A stretch of 9,024 bases of DNA from Pelotomaculum sp. UBA5255. Its GTDB lineage: Bacteria; Bacillota; Desulfotomaculia; Desulfotomaculales; Pelotomaculaceae. The stretch's first letter is position 1. Each line of letters opens with the position of its first letter. Of the stretch, positions 1-6,004 are shown in pieces. The notes beneath the pieces were generated by a model. That model was not told where the DNA came from. It searched no databases and saw only the letters and a program-made list of their open reading frames with translations. A program made the position numbers and the translations under genes. The DNA lies in the NCBI GenBank assembly GCA_002408725.1, contig DHTR01000075.1, positions 33,130-42,153 of the forward strand, written 5' to 3'.

Positions 1-176
1 CTGTGTATCAACTGATTGGTGGTCTAAGGGCTGGAATGGGTTATGCCGGTTGCCGCACCGTTTGCGAACTGAAAACCAAAACAAAATTCATCCGCTGCAC
101 GACCGCCGGACTGAAAGAAAGTCACCCCCACGATGTTGTGATTACAAAAGAAGCGCCGAACTACAGCATCCGTTAA
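1..176 (+). CDS. guaB: IMP dehydrogenase, C-terminal end (partial)
   Basis: This is the 3' end of a gene that begins upstream of the window; the frame runs from base 3 to the TAA at 174-176 and gives 57 residues. The product oxidises IMP to XMP with NAD+, the committed step of GMP synthesis, in the cytosol. The tail has the landmarks of the IMPDH C-terminus: GGLRAGMGYAG near the start, a KFIR segment, then AGLKESHPHDV and ITKEAPNY just before the stop. These correspond to the conserved end of bacterial GuaB, including the mobile C-terminal segment. A strong inverted repeat follows 9 bases after the stop, so guaB is probably the last gene of its transcript. The short upstream reading in another frame is a shadow of this gene. 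Identification is confident despite the small visible portion. Confidence 0.93.
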   Translation, partial: VYQLIGGLRAGMGYAGCRTVCELKTKTKFIRCTTAGLKESHPHDVVITKEAPNYSIR

Positions 177-185
177 ACATTCGTA

Positions 186-228
186 AAGAGCCTGCAACAT
201 GCGGAACACTCCGGAGTTGCAGGCTCTT
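186..228. terminator. Bidirectional hairpin between convergent guaB and acuA
   Basis: A perfect 13-bp inverted repeat pairs AAGAGCCTGCAAC (186-198) with GTTGCAGGCTCTT (216-228). Inside it CGGA (202-205) can pair with TCCG (210-213), leaving an ACAC loop. The plus-strand flank is AT-rich (ATAATTTAAAATAA) rather than a clean U-run. Its position between two converging stop codons suggests it terminates both guaB and the minus-strand acetyltransferase gene. Confidence 0.8.
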
Positions 229-233
229 ATAAT

Positions 234-854
234 TTAAAATAACTTATTTTCAAACAGCATGGCTTCAAAAATTTCGATGGCTTCTTTTTTTACATGCTTG
301 CCCGGCCTAACCATGAAAACATTTGCCGGGTGTTCAGTGATATCGGGATCATCTGTGGCTCTTCTTTTCAGGCCTACGGTGCCAAAGAGTCTAGCCAGCA
401 TTTTTTGATAGGTGAACATTTCCAGGCGGCTGTTTTTTAAATCCCAGTGCCAGCAAAATTCAATGGTTACAACAATATAATTTTCTAAGATGGGATTGCT
501 GAAGGCTTCTTTTAAGAGGGCTATGGCAATCCCATATTTTCGCCATTCCAGACTGATCTCAATGCCACCCAACTCCAGTATAGCCGGGTGCTTGCTCCAT
601 CTGCTGTATTCATCCGGGTAGTGAAAGGTAATGTAACCAATAATCTCCAGACCATGCCTGGCAATATACACCATACCCTCCGGCAATTTAGAAATGGCAA
701 CCAACGCTTCCTTTTGTTTGGCGGGGGGGCGGAAGTTTGTCATCTTCCTATTCATAAAAAGGCTTTCTAACTTGGCCGCCTTTACCGGACCTTCCAAAAA
801 GACCTCTCCCAGTGAGGTTTGAATTGATTCAACTTCGCAGCAGGCAATACTCAT
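234..854 (-). CDS. acuA: AcuA-type GNAT acetyltransferase (acetoin utilization protein AcuA)
   Basis: This 206-residue protein matches AcuA in length (about 210 residues in Bacillus) and in conserved blocks. These are an early EGPV segment, FRPPAKQKEAL (about 41-51), LPEGMVYIAR (57-66), IGYITFHYPDEYSRW (71-85), and ATDDPDI with EHPAN near the end. The GNAT acetyl-CoA loop is seen as R-K-Y-G-I-A at about 104-109, fitting R/Q-x-x-G-x-G/A. In Bacillus, AcuA acetylates a lysine of acetyl-CoA synthetase and turns the enzyme off; that role is inferred here from family membership. GAGGTGA (861-867 on the minus strand) lies 6 bases before the ATG and fixes the start. In Bacillus the gene sits in acuABC, but here no acuB or acuC is adjacent: it stands alone between guaB and a divergent gene. 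It has its own promoter and shares a terminator with guaB. Confidence 0.85.
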   Translation of the reverse strand: MSIACCEVESIQTSLGEVFLEGPVKAAKLESLFMNRKMTNFRPPAKQKEALVAISKLPEGMVYIARHGLEIIGYITFHYPDEYSRWSKHPAILELGGIEISLEWRKYGIAIALLKEAFSNPILENYIVVTIEFCWHWDLKNSRLEMFTYQKMLARLFGTVGLKRRATDDPDITEHPANVFMVRPGKHVKKEAIEIFEAMLFENKLF

Positions 855-918
855 AAGGTTTCACCTCTACAGGTCTTTAATCGAATTCCTGGCGCGATAC
901 CGCTGGAGCATGAATATC

Positions 919-953
919 GACCGTTCGGACCTTATTTTAGACCTTTCAGACTT
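919..953. repeat. 14-bp imperfect direct repeat, 21-bp period, at the acuA transcription start
   Basis: GACCGTTCGGACCT (919-932) and GACCTTTCAGACTT (940-953) match at 11 of 14 positions. Each copy contains two GAC half-sites 9 bases apart, and the copies are offset by 21 bases, about two helical turns. The second copy abuts the -10 box of the acuA promoter and covers the predicted start site. This geometry fits an operator for a repressor binding direct repeats, but no known regulator motif was recognised. Confidence 0.35.
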
Positions 954-983
954 ATTATATGGCATCCAGGAGATTTTAATCAA
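954..983 (-). promoter_or_regulatory. SigA-type promoter for acuA
   Basis: On the minus strand TTGATT (983-978) is followed after 18 bases by a perfect TATAAT (959-954). Transcription would start near 947, giving an untranslated leader of roughly 90 bases before the acuA start. The -10 box matches consensus fully and the -35 box in four of six positions. Confidence 0.6.
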
Positions 984-1161
984 GTTTTATATTCCTCCTT
1001 TTACCGTTTTCCAACGATAAATATTGTTGAACTATGAAGGAATTATTTTACACCTATATATATGGTATTTAAAGGAAAATAGGCAACGGTAGTGGAATCA
1101 TTAATCATGTGCAAAATATGTGCAAAAAATACCACCAAGGAAGGAAGGTGAATCTCTTAAA

Positions 1162-2559
1162 ATGGGTGGGAAACTTAATTCCCTGACCGATGTCTTAAAG
1201 AAAACACTTTTCTTTTTTGAAGCCCTGTCGGTAGCTGAGCTGGCACCTCACGTCCAAAGGAAGATGCTGAAGGATTATTCCTTGCCGCAGGTGGAAGAAA
1301 AGGTCAACCTTTGCCTCAGGCAGAACGAATGCTTTTACAGAGAAAAAGACTACTGGCGTTTAAACCTGGAGGGGAACAAGGAAAACGATCAGTTTTACTC
1401 CCTACTTCTTAAAAAAGGCCAGCCGCAAAACCTTCGCGAAATTTTGAAAAACGCAAACGCGAAGAAGAGAAAGGTAAAAAAACTGCTTTCTGAGGAAGCC
1501 TGCCTGATTAATGACGGGAGGTTTATTCAGTTGGACAACGGATACTGGGGTTTAACCGAGTGGGAAGTTGAAACAAGCCATTACTCGCTGAAAAACCTGA
1601 TTATTAAGGCTATGAAAATTCATCCCGGTGGACTTTCCAGCCAGCAACTGCATCAATTGATTAACTCCTGGCGCAACACCGACATCAAAACCCTGGAAAG
1701 CGTTCTTCGAAAACTACCCTACTTTGAAATTGTAGGGGAAGAGGTTTGGAGTTACAACCCCACGATGAGGATTATGTATGAAGATTTGCTGAAAAAGTTT
1801 CTAAATATGATGAACAGGCAGAAAATCCGCTGGCACCGCAACAGGTCACATTGGCAAAGCAAGTATGAATCTATGCAAAAACATTATCAGGAGGCCATGG
1901 CCGGAAGGCGGGAAGCTGCTGCTGCGCTGGCAGAAAAAATGGAGTTGGCGGGTCAGCACGAATACTTGTTGACCCAAATGGCTGAAAAAGACCTTCTCCT
2001 CTCATTGCGCAAGAGGGAGATTTTGCGCTACAGGGAACACATCAACAAACTTGAAGCAAAGTCTAACAGCATCCTTTACCAATGCCGTCTTTGGGTCAGG
2101 CGAACAAAAGAGGCACAGGAAGAAATCGCAAGGCAAAAAGAACTCCTGGCTAAAAATCAGGGGAGCCTTGAAGGCTTGTTTACCAAACTCCAGCAGTATA
2201 AAGAAAAAGACCGGGAAAACAAGTCCAGGTTGGCTGAATTAAAAGAACAGCATGGGATCAGGATAGCGGAATTGCAAACCGAAATTGTAGAACTTAAGCA
2301 GAAAGTGGAGAGAGAAAAAACCTTTGCTATTATTGAACAAAGGCGAATGCAGGATGAAATTAATGCCCTGAGCAACGATCTTAAAAAGTCACTCAGGGTA
2401 GAAGAGGAGCAGCAGCGGTCGTATCTCTTGGCCCAGCAGGAATTGGCCGCCGCCAGGGAAGAACACGAGCAGATCGAGAGGCGGCTAAAAAATCCCCTTG
2501 TGTGCTTGGTTCTAAAGATTTGCGGATTATTCGGCAAATATTACAGGCAATCGGTATAA
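1162..2559 (+). CDS. Triple winged-helix-like, coiled-coil protein of unknown function
   Basis: The family was not recognised. The 465-residue product has two parts. Residues about 10-200 contain three similar units, each helical and ending in a short beta pattern with a conserved Trp: FYREKDYWRLN (58-68), FIQLDNGYWGL (121-131) and FEIVGEEVWSY (188-198). This F-x(n)-W-x-L ending resembles the wing of HARE-HTH and RNA polymerase delta-subunit (RpoE) domains. Residues about 205-442 are rich in Glu, Lys, Gln and Arg with heptad-like Leu/Ile spacing, indicating a long coiled coil. The last 20 residues are a short hydrophobic, Cys-containing tail (LVCLVLKICGLFG), too short for a convincing membrane span. 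The ATG at 1162 was chosen because AGGAAGGTGA lies just upstream; an in-frame GTG at 1120 has no Shine-Dalgarno sequence. It is probably cytosolic and may bind nucleic acid or act as a scaffold. It appears to be a single-gene unit. Confidence 0.85.
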   Translation: MGGKLNSLTDVLKKTLFFFEALSVAELAPHVQRKMLKDYSLPQVEEKVNLCLRQNECFYREKDYWRLNLEGNKENDQFYSLLLKKGQPQNLREILKNANAKKRKVKKLLSEEACLINDGRFIQLDNGYWGLTEWEVETSHYSLKNLIIKAMKIHPGGLSSQQLHQLINSWRNTDIKTLESVLRKLPYFEIVGEEVWSYNPTMRIMYEDLLKKFLNMMNRQKIRWHRNRSHWQSKYESMQKHYQEAMAGRREAAAALAEKMELAGQHEYLLTQMAEKDLLLSLRKREILRYREHINKLEAKSNSILYQCRLWVRRTKEAQEEIARQKELLAKNQGSLEGLFTKLQQYKEKDRENKSRLAELKEQHGIRIAELQTEIVELKQKVEREKTFAIIEQRRMQDEINALSNDLKKSLRVEEEQQRSYLLAQQELAAAREEHEQIERRLKNPLVCLVLKICGLFGKYYRQSV

Positions 2560-2575
2560 GCATATCATTGACGGA

Positions 2576-2611
2576 TCCGGGCCGTAGTCTATCCAACTGC
2601 AACGGCCCGGA
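2576..2611. terminator. GC-rich hairpin after the winged-helix/coiled-coil gene
   Basis: TCCGGGCCGT (2576-2585) pairs perfectly with ACGGCCCGGA (2602-2611) around a 16-base loop, starting 17 bases after the stop codon at 2557-2559. No U-run follows on either strand, so it is not a textbook intrinsic terminator. It may still end or stabilise the transcript, and it sits between convergent genes. Confidence 0.4.
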
Positions 2612-2697
2612 GAAGTAGCGCCACAGATGGTACTCCCAATGGGGTTTATTCCCTATCTAAGCTAGCAATCCGATCTAGAATTGATCCGGAGGGCGTT

Positions 2698-3060
2698 TCA
2701 GGCTCTTTCAATACTGATTATTCGGGTAAGACCATTTATTATAATCGACCTTACAAACTGTACATCTACAGGGGTGGCTACTCCGGAAATAAAAGTAAGG
2801 ACCGTGAAGGGGAAAATGGTAGGGGCAGTCAGTTCAATATAATTACTGCCAATCCTGGTAAGAGTAGCTCCTATGACTTTCTTTACGGAATCCTCATCGG
2901 TTTCAAACTCGACGTTCACAACGGTATCCTGAAAAGCTTCGTCAAGCCTATCAACAAAAGATTGTTTAAACTGGGTCCGCGTCATTTCCTGTTCCTCGTT
3001 GGTTTCAGCACCGTCACACATGGGGGTTTTCTCCTTTTCCATTTGATCATTTTCAAACAT
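2698..3060 (-). CDS. Small protein of unknown function with sporulation-type promoter
   Basis: The family was not recognised. From the ATG at 3060 the product is 120 residues: an acidic, Met-rich, polar N-terminus (about 1-45), then an alternating hydrophobic C-terminal half with beta-strand character, for example VIGATLTRIGSNYIELTAP and TVLTFISGV. The G-S-N-Y-I-E-L pattern recalls the small beta-barrel modules of some spore coat proteins; this is only a resemblance. There is no signal peptide or membrane span. AAGGAGA (3075-3069) stands 8 bases before this start. Two other in-frame ATGs, at 3132 (144 residues) and 3021 (107 residues), also carry AAAAGGAG sequences 9-10 bases upstream, so the true start is uncertain. 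A SigK/SigE-like promoter lies upstream at 3164-3192, which suggests late mother-cell expression and fits a coat or spore-envelope role. That role is inferred. Confidence 0.7.
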   Translation of the reverse strand: MFENDQMEKEKTPMCDGAETNEEQEMTRTQFKQSFVDRLDEAFQDTVVNVEFETDEDSVKKVIGATLTRIGSNYIELTAPTIFPFTVLTFISGVATPVDVQFVRSIIINGLTRIISIERA

Positions 3061-3163
3061 TATTCCTATCTCCTTTTTTGATTTAGAGTTTTCAAGACAT
3101 AAGCTATGAATTCCTGGAGCTGCAAATATCATTGAATCCTTTCTCCTTTTCCATAGGATATAA

Positions 3164-3192
3164 TAGTGTATGCCCAAGGGGTACCAAATGTT
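3164..3192 (-). promoter_or_regulatory. SigK/SigE-like sporulation promoter
   Basis: On the minus strand CATACACTA (3172-3164) matches the SigK -10 consensus CATAnnnTA and also the SigE form CATACAnT. AACA (3192-3189) lies 16 bases upstream and matches the SigK -35 consensus mACm; a SigE -35 element is less well spaced. Transcription would start near 3157, upstream of all three candidate starts of the small minus-strand gene. A plus-strand TATAAT at 3159-3164 abuts it but lacks a well-spaced -35 box. Confidence 0.5.
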
Positions 3193-3209
3193 ATTAATAC
3201 GGGAAGAAT

Positions 3210-3443
3210 ATGGAACATGTTACTGGCAAAAGAATTTATGAATAGATGTAACCCCAACCCGCTTACCGGAATATTATTACATTATCAACAGGTTAGAATC
3301 CGTGGCATTAAATTGTTGCAGGAGTCACTCCAAACAATAATGTTCTCGGTACCCTTGAACAACAGTTTAAAGTCGTTACCGGTAATGCTGCTCTTAAGAT
3401 GTTCGTATGTTTTAACATTCAGCCTCTAAATATTGGCTTATAG
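3210..3443 (+). pseudogene. Possible frameshifted small gene (unknown family)
   Basis: No single frame is open, but three consecutive segments read like one protein. From the ATG at 3210 the frame gives MEHVTGKRIYE and hits TAG at 3243. A second frame from 3245 to 3310 gives DVTPTRLPEYYYIINRLESV and then AL. The first frame resumes at 3312 with IVAGVTPNNNVLGTLEQQFK and continues for 23 more residues, including TGNAALKMFVCFN, to the TAG at 3441-3443. The two shifts compensate, giving a product of about 78 residues. A hairpin terminator begins 36 bases after the stop, which supports a former plus-strand gene here. An alternative 87-codon reading at 3166-3429 has an unnatural composition and was not preferred. 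The product family is unknown. Sequencing indels could produce the same picture. Confidence 0.35.
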
Positions 3444-3479
3444 TTAACCGAACTTCAAAAGGTAACATATAAATCTATT

Positions 3480-3506
3480 GAAGCCCCGGCTTTATGCCTG
3501 GGCTTC
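3480..3506 (+). terminator. Intrinsic terminator-like hairpin
   Basis: GAAGCCC (3480-3486) pairs with GGGCTTC (3500-3506). After one mismatch GGC pairs with GCC around a TTTAT loop. The plus-strand flank is T-rich (ATTCTTTGGTGTTTCATTTTTT), so termination in the plus direction is likely. It lies just downstream of the possible pseudogene. Confidence 0.65.
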
Positions 3507-3560
3507 ATTCTTTGGTGTTTCATTTTTTAATACCCTGTCCTTGAACCACAATTCTTAAAG

Positions 3561-3647
3561 TTACCACTGCTGATCGTAGTTCCGTCCTTCCGGATCATCA
3601 CTCAGGACAACGTTTATGAGCCAGTCATGATAGCCGTCAGAGCCCAT
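3561..3647 (-). other. Possible coding fragment (28 codons)
   Basis: Read on the minus strand from the ATG at 3645-3647, this gives MGSDGYHDWLINVVLSDD and then PEGRNYDQQW before a TAA at 3561-3563. The composition is protein-like and the frame stays open upstream for about 29 further codons without another good start. No Shine-Dalgarno sequence precedes the ATG. It may be a remnant of the 3' end of a lost gene, or chance. The family is not recognised. Confidence 0.2.
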
Positions 3648-3759
3648 TCTAAGCACAGACGGATACAGTTTCAAAGAAATTATAAACTTAAACCAGGAAA
3701 ATAAACAACATTTCACAATGGCCGTCTCAATCTAAAATAATTATTATTATATGGTAAGT

Positions 3760-3788
3760 GTGTCAATAAATGCTTGGTGGAATATATT
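3760..3788 (+). promoter_or_regulatory. Weak SigA-type promoter candidate for the operon
   Basis: GTGTCA (3760-3765) is followed after 17 bases by TATATT (3783-3788), matching consensus at four of six and five of six positions. Transcription would begin near 3795, about 55 bases before the proposed start of the first operon gene. The AT-rich context makes chance matches likely. Confidence 0.3.
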
Positions 3789-3805
3789 ATTATTAAATGC
3801 TTAGT
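3767..3805 (+). repeat. Direct repeat TAAATGCTTRGT upstream of the operon
   Basis: TAAATGCTTGGT (3767-3778) and TAAATGCTTAGT (3794-3805) are identical at 11 of 12 positions and start 27 bases apart. They flank the candidate -10 box, so they could be a regulator site. The function is unknown. Confidence 0.35.
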
Positions 3806-3849
3806 AAAGGAAAATCTGGAAGAACAATCCACCGGGGGTGTGGTATCTC

Positions 3850-4974
3850 TTGAAAGGAACGAAATACCCACATTACTTCTTTGGCACCCTGACCTGGTCG
3901 TCGCGGCCAGATATTGCTGTAAATACAGCTGAATTTAAGCTTCTAACAGCATTCAGGCGTGATTATTTTACAGGCAAAGGGAAAGACGGTTATCCCGTAA
4001 AAGGGGATAGAATTCTTGACATTATCGGCGGCACCAGTTTAGCTTTCGGGGATGGAACCTTCACGGGAATGCTGTGGTTTCGGGTCATTGATTTAGATGA
4101 AAAGGATAACTGGATCCTATGCCAGGCGATGGATCCGTTAAACCAAAGAACAACCATTTTACACACCTATAGTGAACCTGTAGACCCTTATACTGACCGG
4201 CCCTGGGAGGCCGTCATTCAAAGCTGTTACAGGATTGGCGGACCGGATCACGCCAACAATCCTGAAGGGAGTTACAGGCTCCAGACGCTGCTGGAATTTA
4301 ACCATTTGAACAATTCGCCTGTTGCCATCGTCCCTGTTATCGTAAATTTGCCATGTGATTCCGTGTGCTCATTTCCCTTTGCTGCTGTAGATCCTGACGG
4401 CGACACCTTGAACATCCGGCTGGCTTCCAGTTTCGAAGCCAGTGGTTTCATTGACGAATTTGTCCAACCGGGACCGCCGCATACGCCTAAACCCTTAACA
4501 ATAAATGCTGAAACCTCTATGGTATCCTGGGACACCTTTGGGACAAAGCCGGGACAGCTCTGGTCATATCAAATGATCGCTGATGATGGGAAAACACAAA
4601 TCGGCGTTGATGCGCTGATCCGGACAATTGAGCAGAAAGGGGAACCACCCTGTTGTTCTGTTCCGGGTAAAAGATTAAAAGCAAGGGCAGCTGTACCGTT
4701 TCACCTGAACTTTGAAGCCAGTGATACGGATGGCGAAATAACAGATGTTAAATCAATTAACCTGCCCCGGTGGGCATCCATAAAAACAAATTCCCCTCTG
4801 CCCTCACCAGAGGTAACCATCAAAATCTCAGGCATTCCAAAATTTGAGGATCAAGGTAACCATGCTGTATCCATCATGGTTACGGATAATGACGGTAACC
4901 AGGCTGTCAGCTCTTTTACCATTCAGGTCGACAGCTGTTCTATCATTCAGTTTCATCCCTGTCAGGGTGGATAG
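3850..4974 (+). CDS. Cadherin/Ig-like domain surface protein without signal peptide
   Basis: The 374-residue product appears to be a beta-sandwich protein. Residues about 12-150 form an N-terminal module with GTLTWSSRPD, AFRRDYF, LAFGDG and the SCYRIGG motif. This arrangement is seen in bacterial extracellular proteins that carry PKD or cadherin-like repeats. Residues about 157-262 and 265-362 look like two cadherin/Ig-like domains: they hold acidic, probably calcium-binding motifs DPDGD (181-185), DTDGE (292-296) and DNDGN (346-350), and each ends in a beta strand such as SSFTIQV. Cysteines are plentiful (91, 126, 169, 173, 268, 269, 363, 371). No signal peptide or anchor is seen, which is odd for this architecture. 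The start is uncertain: TTG at 3850 has GGGGGTG 9 bases upstream, while an in-frame GTG at 3838 lacks a clear Shine-Dalgarno sequence. The sugar-metabolism gene follows after 33 bases, suggesting an operon and possibly a glycosylated surface protein. Confidence 0.8.
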   Translation: MKGTKYPHYFFGTLTWSSRPDIAVNTAEFKLLTAFRRDYFTGKGKDGYPVKGDRILDIIGGTSLAFGDGTFTGMLWFRVIDLDEKDNWILCQAMDPLNQRTTILHTYSEPVDPYTDRPWEAVIQSCYRIGGPDHANNPEGSYRLQTLLEFNHLNNSPVAIVPVIVNLPCDSVCSFPFAAVDPDGDTLNIRLASSFEASGFIDEFVQPGPPHTPKPLTINAETSMVSWDTFGTKPGQLWSYQMIADDGKTQIGVDALIRTIEQKGEPPCCSVPGKRLKARAAVPFHLNFEASDTDGEITDVKSINLPRWASIKTNSPLPSPEVTIKISGIPKFEDQGNHAVSIMVTDNDGNQAVSSFTIQVDSCSIIQFHPCQGG

Positions 4975-5007
4975 GTTCACTTTAATAATTTGAAAGGTGA
5001 GGGAGTT

Positions 5008-5991
5008 ATGCGTTACTGGAGAAGTAAAAACGTTTTTGTAACAGGATGTACGGGTTTGCTGGGCAGCCATCTATGCGGGCAACTAGTTGCAAACGGTGCA
5101 AACGTCGTAGGTCTGGTACGGGACTATGTTCCTAAATCCAGGATTTATAGTGAAGAAATAAACAGCAGGATGGTGACCGTGCGTGGCAATATTGAAAACT
5201 TCGGTTTAGTGGAAAGGGCCTTAAATGAATATGAAATTGATACGGTTTTTCATCTAGCTGCACAGACCATAGTGAGTATTGCGAATAAAAACCCTTTATC
5301 CACATTTCATTCAAATATCATGGGTACCTGGAACGTCATGGAAGCATGCCGTAGAAACACTGGTGTTCAAAGGATTATCGTGGCTTCAAGCGACAAGGCC
5401 TACGGGGACCAAAAGGTACTGCCTTACACTGAAGAAACACCTCTGCTGGGGAAATTTCCCTATGATGTATCAAAAAGCTGCTCCGACCTGATTGCTCACA
5501 CGTATTACCATACATACCGCCTCCCGGTATGCATTACCCGCTGTGGTAATTTCTATGGTCCTGGCGACCTGAATTTCAACCGTTTGGTACCCGGCACAAT
5601 CCGCTCTGTTCTGAATGCAAAAGCACCGATTTTGCGAAGTGATGGCACCTACATCAGGGATTATTTTTATGTTAAAGACGGGGCGGAAGCATATCTTTAC
5701 CTGGCCCAAAAAATGGATGAACTCCCCATTCATGGCGAGGCCTTTAATTTTAGTAATGAATTGCAAATCACAGTTATTGATCTAGTCAAAAGGATTCTCT
5801 TGTTAATGAGCCGGCCGGAACTTGAGCCTATTATTAAAAATGAAGCTTTCAACGAAATTAAGCACCAGTACCTTAGTACCCAAAAGGCCAGGAAAATCCT
5901 TGGCTGGAAGTCCAAGTATGCGCTGGATCAGGCTCTCAAGGAAACCATTGAATGGTATACCAATAATCTTTCCTCTGAACTCCATGACTGA
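5008..5991 (+). CDS. NAD-dependent nucleotide-sugar 4,6-dehydratase/epimerase
   Basis: This is a 327-residue extended short-chain dehydrogenase/reductase, probably acting on an NDP-sugar in the cytosol. An N-terminal Rossmann motif TGCTGLLGS (12-20) binds NAD. HLAAQ is at 82-86. The active-site region reads SSDKAYG (127-133), with the Y-x-x-x-K pair Y152/K156 in YDVSK. The triplet SDK (128-130) is the form found in CDP-glucose 4,6-dehydratases (RfbG type), so a dehydratase making a 4-keto-6-deoxy sugar is favoured; an epimerase cannot be excluded. Further motifs are TRCGNFYGPGD and the late IRDYFYVKD. Length fits the family. The ATG at 5008, with AGGTGA 7 bases upstream, is preferred over an in-frame TTG at 4990. 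The stop at 5991 lies 13 bases before the proposed start of the next gene, so it is probably co-translated with the glycosyltransferase-like genes. Confidence 0.88.
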   Translation: MRYWRSKNVFVTGCTGLLGSHLCGQLVANGANVVGLVRDYVPKSRIYSEEINSRMVTVRGNIENFGLVERALNEYEIDTVFHLAAQTIVSIANKNPLSTFHSNIMGTWNVMEACRRNTGVQRIIVASSDKAYGDQKVLPYTEETPLLGKFPYDVSKSCSDLIAHTYYHTYRLPVCITRCGNFYGPGDLNFNRLVPGTIRSVLNAKAPILRSDGTYIRDYFYVKDGAEAYLYLAQKMDELPIHGEAFNFSNELQITVIDLVKRILLLMSRPELEPIIKNEAFNEIKHQYLSTQKARKILGWKSKYALDQALKETIEWYTNNLSSELHD

Positions 5992-6004
5992 GGTGAATAA
6001 AAAG

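Larger units (their letters stand above)
3444..3837. other. Long mostly non-coding stretch before the glycosylation-type operon
   Basis: About 390 bases hold no convincing intact gene. They contain the hairpin at 3480-3506, a short minus-strand coding-like reading at 3561-3647, and an AT-rich segment from 3731 with TTATTATTA runs, short direct repeats and a weak promoter candidate. No RNA gene, CRISPR array or transposon end was recognised. Confidence 0.6.

Noticed and set aside
1020..1120. Promoter for the winged-helix/coiled-coil gene
   Set aside because: TATATA and TTGAAC are present but no pair has acceptable spacing; no confident promoter could be named.
2157..2602. Minus-strand open frames opposite the coiled-coil gene
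   Set aside because: They are Ser/Cys/Leu-rich mirror readings of a Glu/Lys/Gln-rich coiled coil and have no ribosome binding sites.
3166..3429. 87-codon plus-strand open frame
   Set aside because: It begins inside the sporulation promoter of the divergent gene, lacks a ribosome binding site and has an unnatural composition; a different set of frames reads more like protein.
5822..6004. Extension of glycosyltransferase paralog 1 upstream into the dehydratase gene
   Set aside because: The extension overlaps the conserved dehydratase C-terminus in another frame; the Shine-Dalgarno sequence and paralog alignment place the start at 6005.
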